Translations under genes and position numbers: made by a program
Notes under the pieces: model-generated
What the model was told of the DNA's origin: nothing
Seen by the model: only the letters and a program-made list of their open reading frames with translations
The model's database searches: none
Shown here: positions 61,788-64,000 of the stretch, in pieces
Layout of the letters: every line of letters begins with the position of its first letter
Position numbering within the stretch: position 1 is the stretch's first letter
Source: Arsenicicoccus cauae
GTDB lineage: Bacteria > Actinomycetota > Actinomycetes > Actinomycetales > Dermatophilaceae
Assembly (NCBI RefSeq): GCF_009707125.1
Contig: NZ_WLVL01000037.1
Coordinates: 186,001 to 250,000, forward strand
Length of the DNA: 64,000 nucleotides
Direction of reading: 5' to 3'

Positions 61788-61830
61788 ACGACGGCGGGCC
61801 ATCTCCCTGGAGGAGATGGCCCGCCGTCGT
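61788..61830 (-). terminator. Strong terminator directly after atpD
   Basis: Perfect 19-bp arms (61788-61806 and 61812-61830) with a 5-nt loop, 15 nt after the atpD stop. It should end the atp transcript before the polysaccharide genes and far before atpC. Confidence 0.88.
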
Positions 61831-61845
61831 GCTGACGGCTGGAGG

Positions 61846-63336
<1,491 letters not shown>

Positions 63337-64000
63337 TTACTTGGCGTCCGCGAGGGCGTTCGCGCCGCCCACGATTTCGCTGATCTCTTGGGTGATCTCG
63401 GCCTGACGCGCCTGGTTGGCCAGGCGGGTGTAGGTCTTGATGAGCTCCTCGGCGTTGTCCGTCGCCGACTTCATCGCGCGCTGGCGCGACGCGAGCTCGG
63501 AGGCGGCCGCACCCAGCAGGCAGGTGTAGATGCGCGACGTGACGTACTTGGGCAGCAGGGCGTCCAGCACCGTCTCGGCGTCCGGCTCGAAGCTGAACTG
63601 CGGCTGCAGGCCCTCGTCGTCAGGCTCCTCCATGAAGCCCTCGTCGACCTCGACACGCTGGCCCTTCTCGACGACCTCCAGGGGCAGGAGCCGCAGCGCG
63701 CGAGGCTGCTGCGTCACCATCGTGCGGAAGCGGGTGTAGACGACGTGGATCTCGTCAACGCCCTCCCCGTCCTCGCTGTCCCGCAGGAAGTCCCGCATGA
63801 CCCGCTCGCCGATCTCCCGGGCGTGCTCGAACTTCGGCGCGTCGGTGAAGCCCTCCCACGCCTCGGCGTACTGGCGGTCGCGGAACTTGAACCACGCCAC
63901 GGCCTTGCGACCGACGAGGTAGGGGACGACCTCCTTGCCCTCGGAGCGCAGGCGCTCCATGAGCTCGTTGGCGGTCTTGAGCGCAGACGCCGAGTAGGCC
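63337..64000 (-). CDS. atpG: F-type ATP synthase gamma subunit, 5' end outside the window
   Basis: The visible C-terminal 220 residues end in the coiled coil [56 protein letters not shown], the universal gamma C-terminus that rotates inside the alpha/beta ring. It lies 30 nt upstream of atpD on the same strand. The start codon is beyond base 64000. Confidence 0.97.
   Translation of the reverse strand, partial: AYSASALKTANELMERLRSEGKEVVPYLVGRKAVAWFKFRDRQYAEAWEGFTDAPKFEHAREIGERVMRDFLRDSEDGEGVDEIHVVYTRFRTMVTQQPRALRLLPLEVVEKGQRVEVDEGFMEEPDDEGLQPQFSFEPDAETVLDALLPKYVTSRIYTCLLGAAASELASRQRAMKSATDNAEELIKTYTRLANQARQAEITQEISEIVGGANALADAK

Overview
The window is very GC-rich (clearly above 70% by eye), uses GTG and TTG starts freely, and carries many -10 hexamers placed 6-8 nt before start codons, as in leaderless transcripts. 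With nucS, the GlgE pathway and the metE-like/mnmA/cysteine desulfurase/etfBA neighbourhood, this indicates an actinobacterium, probably Micrococcales (Intrasporangiaceae-like; inference). I found no tRNA, rRNA, CRISPR array, insertion sequence or prophage.

Layout. (1) 1-9998, almost all minus strand: EamA transporter (cut by the window edge), metE-like protein, a small acidic protein, mnmA, a cysteine desulfurase, a Gfo/Idh/MocA oxidoreductase, a three-gene YgiB/YgiC/DUF350 envelope cassette, etfB-etfA, and a YbjN-like gene. (2) 10102-23289, glycogen and trehalose: glgX (+), glgP (-), then the plus-strand run glgE-treS-(maltokinase::GlgB), in which the last two enzymes form one 1415-residue ORF. 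(3) 23482-27815: secreted lipase, pgm, inositol-monophosphatase-like gene, GNAT acetyltransferase. (4) 28113-49633, acyl-CoA and B12 chemistry: inactive thioredoxin-like co-chaperone, icmA with a MarR gene and a perfect palindromic operator, meaB, thiolase, epimerase, ccr, a tandem 3-hydroxyacyl-CoA dehydrogenase, meaA (ethylmalonyl-CoA mutase) and cob(I)alamin adenosyltransferase. These cover several steps of the ethylmalonyl-CoA pathway and the maintenance of its B12 mutases. Unrelated genes lie between them: polysaccharide deacetylase, AI-2E transporter, two glycosyltransferases, hydrolase, nucS, degenerate phosphatase, STAS protein. (5) 49684-64000, ATP synthase: atpG (partial) and atpD at the right end, atpC and a DUF2550 gene at about 50 kb.

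The most striking feature is that the normally adjacent atpD and atpC are separated by about 11.4 kb (50407-61845). The interval carries a Wzx/Wzy-type polysaccharide locus: GT2, Wzz-like protein, Wzy-like polymerase, two acetyltransferases, a lipoprotein, a Wzx-like flippase, two more GT2s and a GT4. A 19-bp hairpin terminates atpD, and atpC has its own promoter-like and ribosome-binding sequences. Parts of the locus have lower GC and less biased codons than the flanks, which suggests acquisition.
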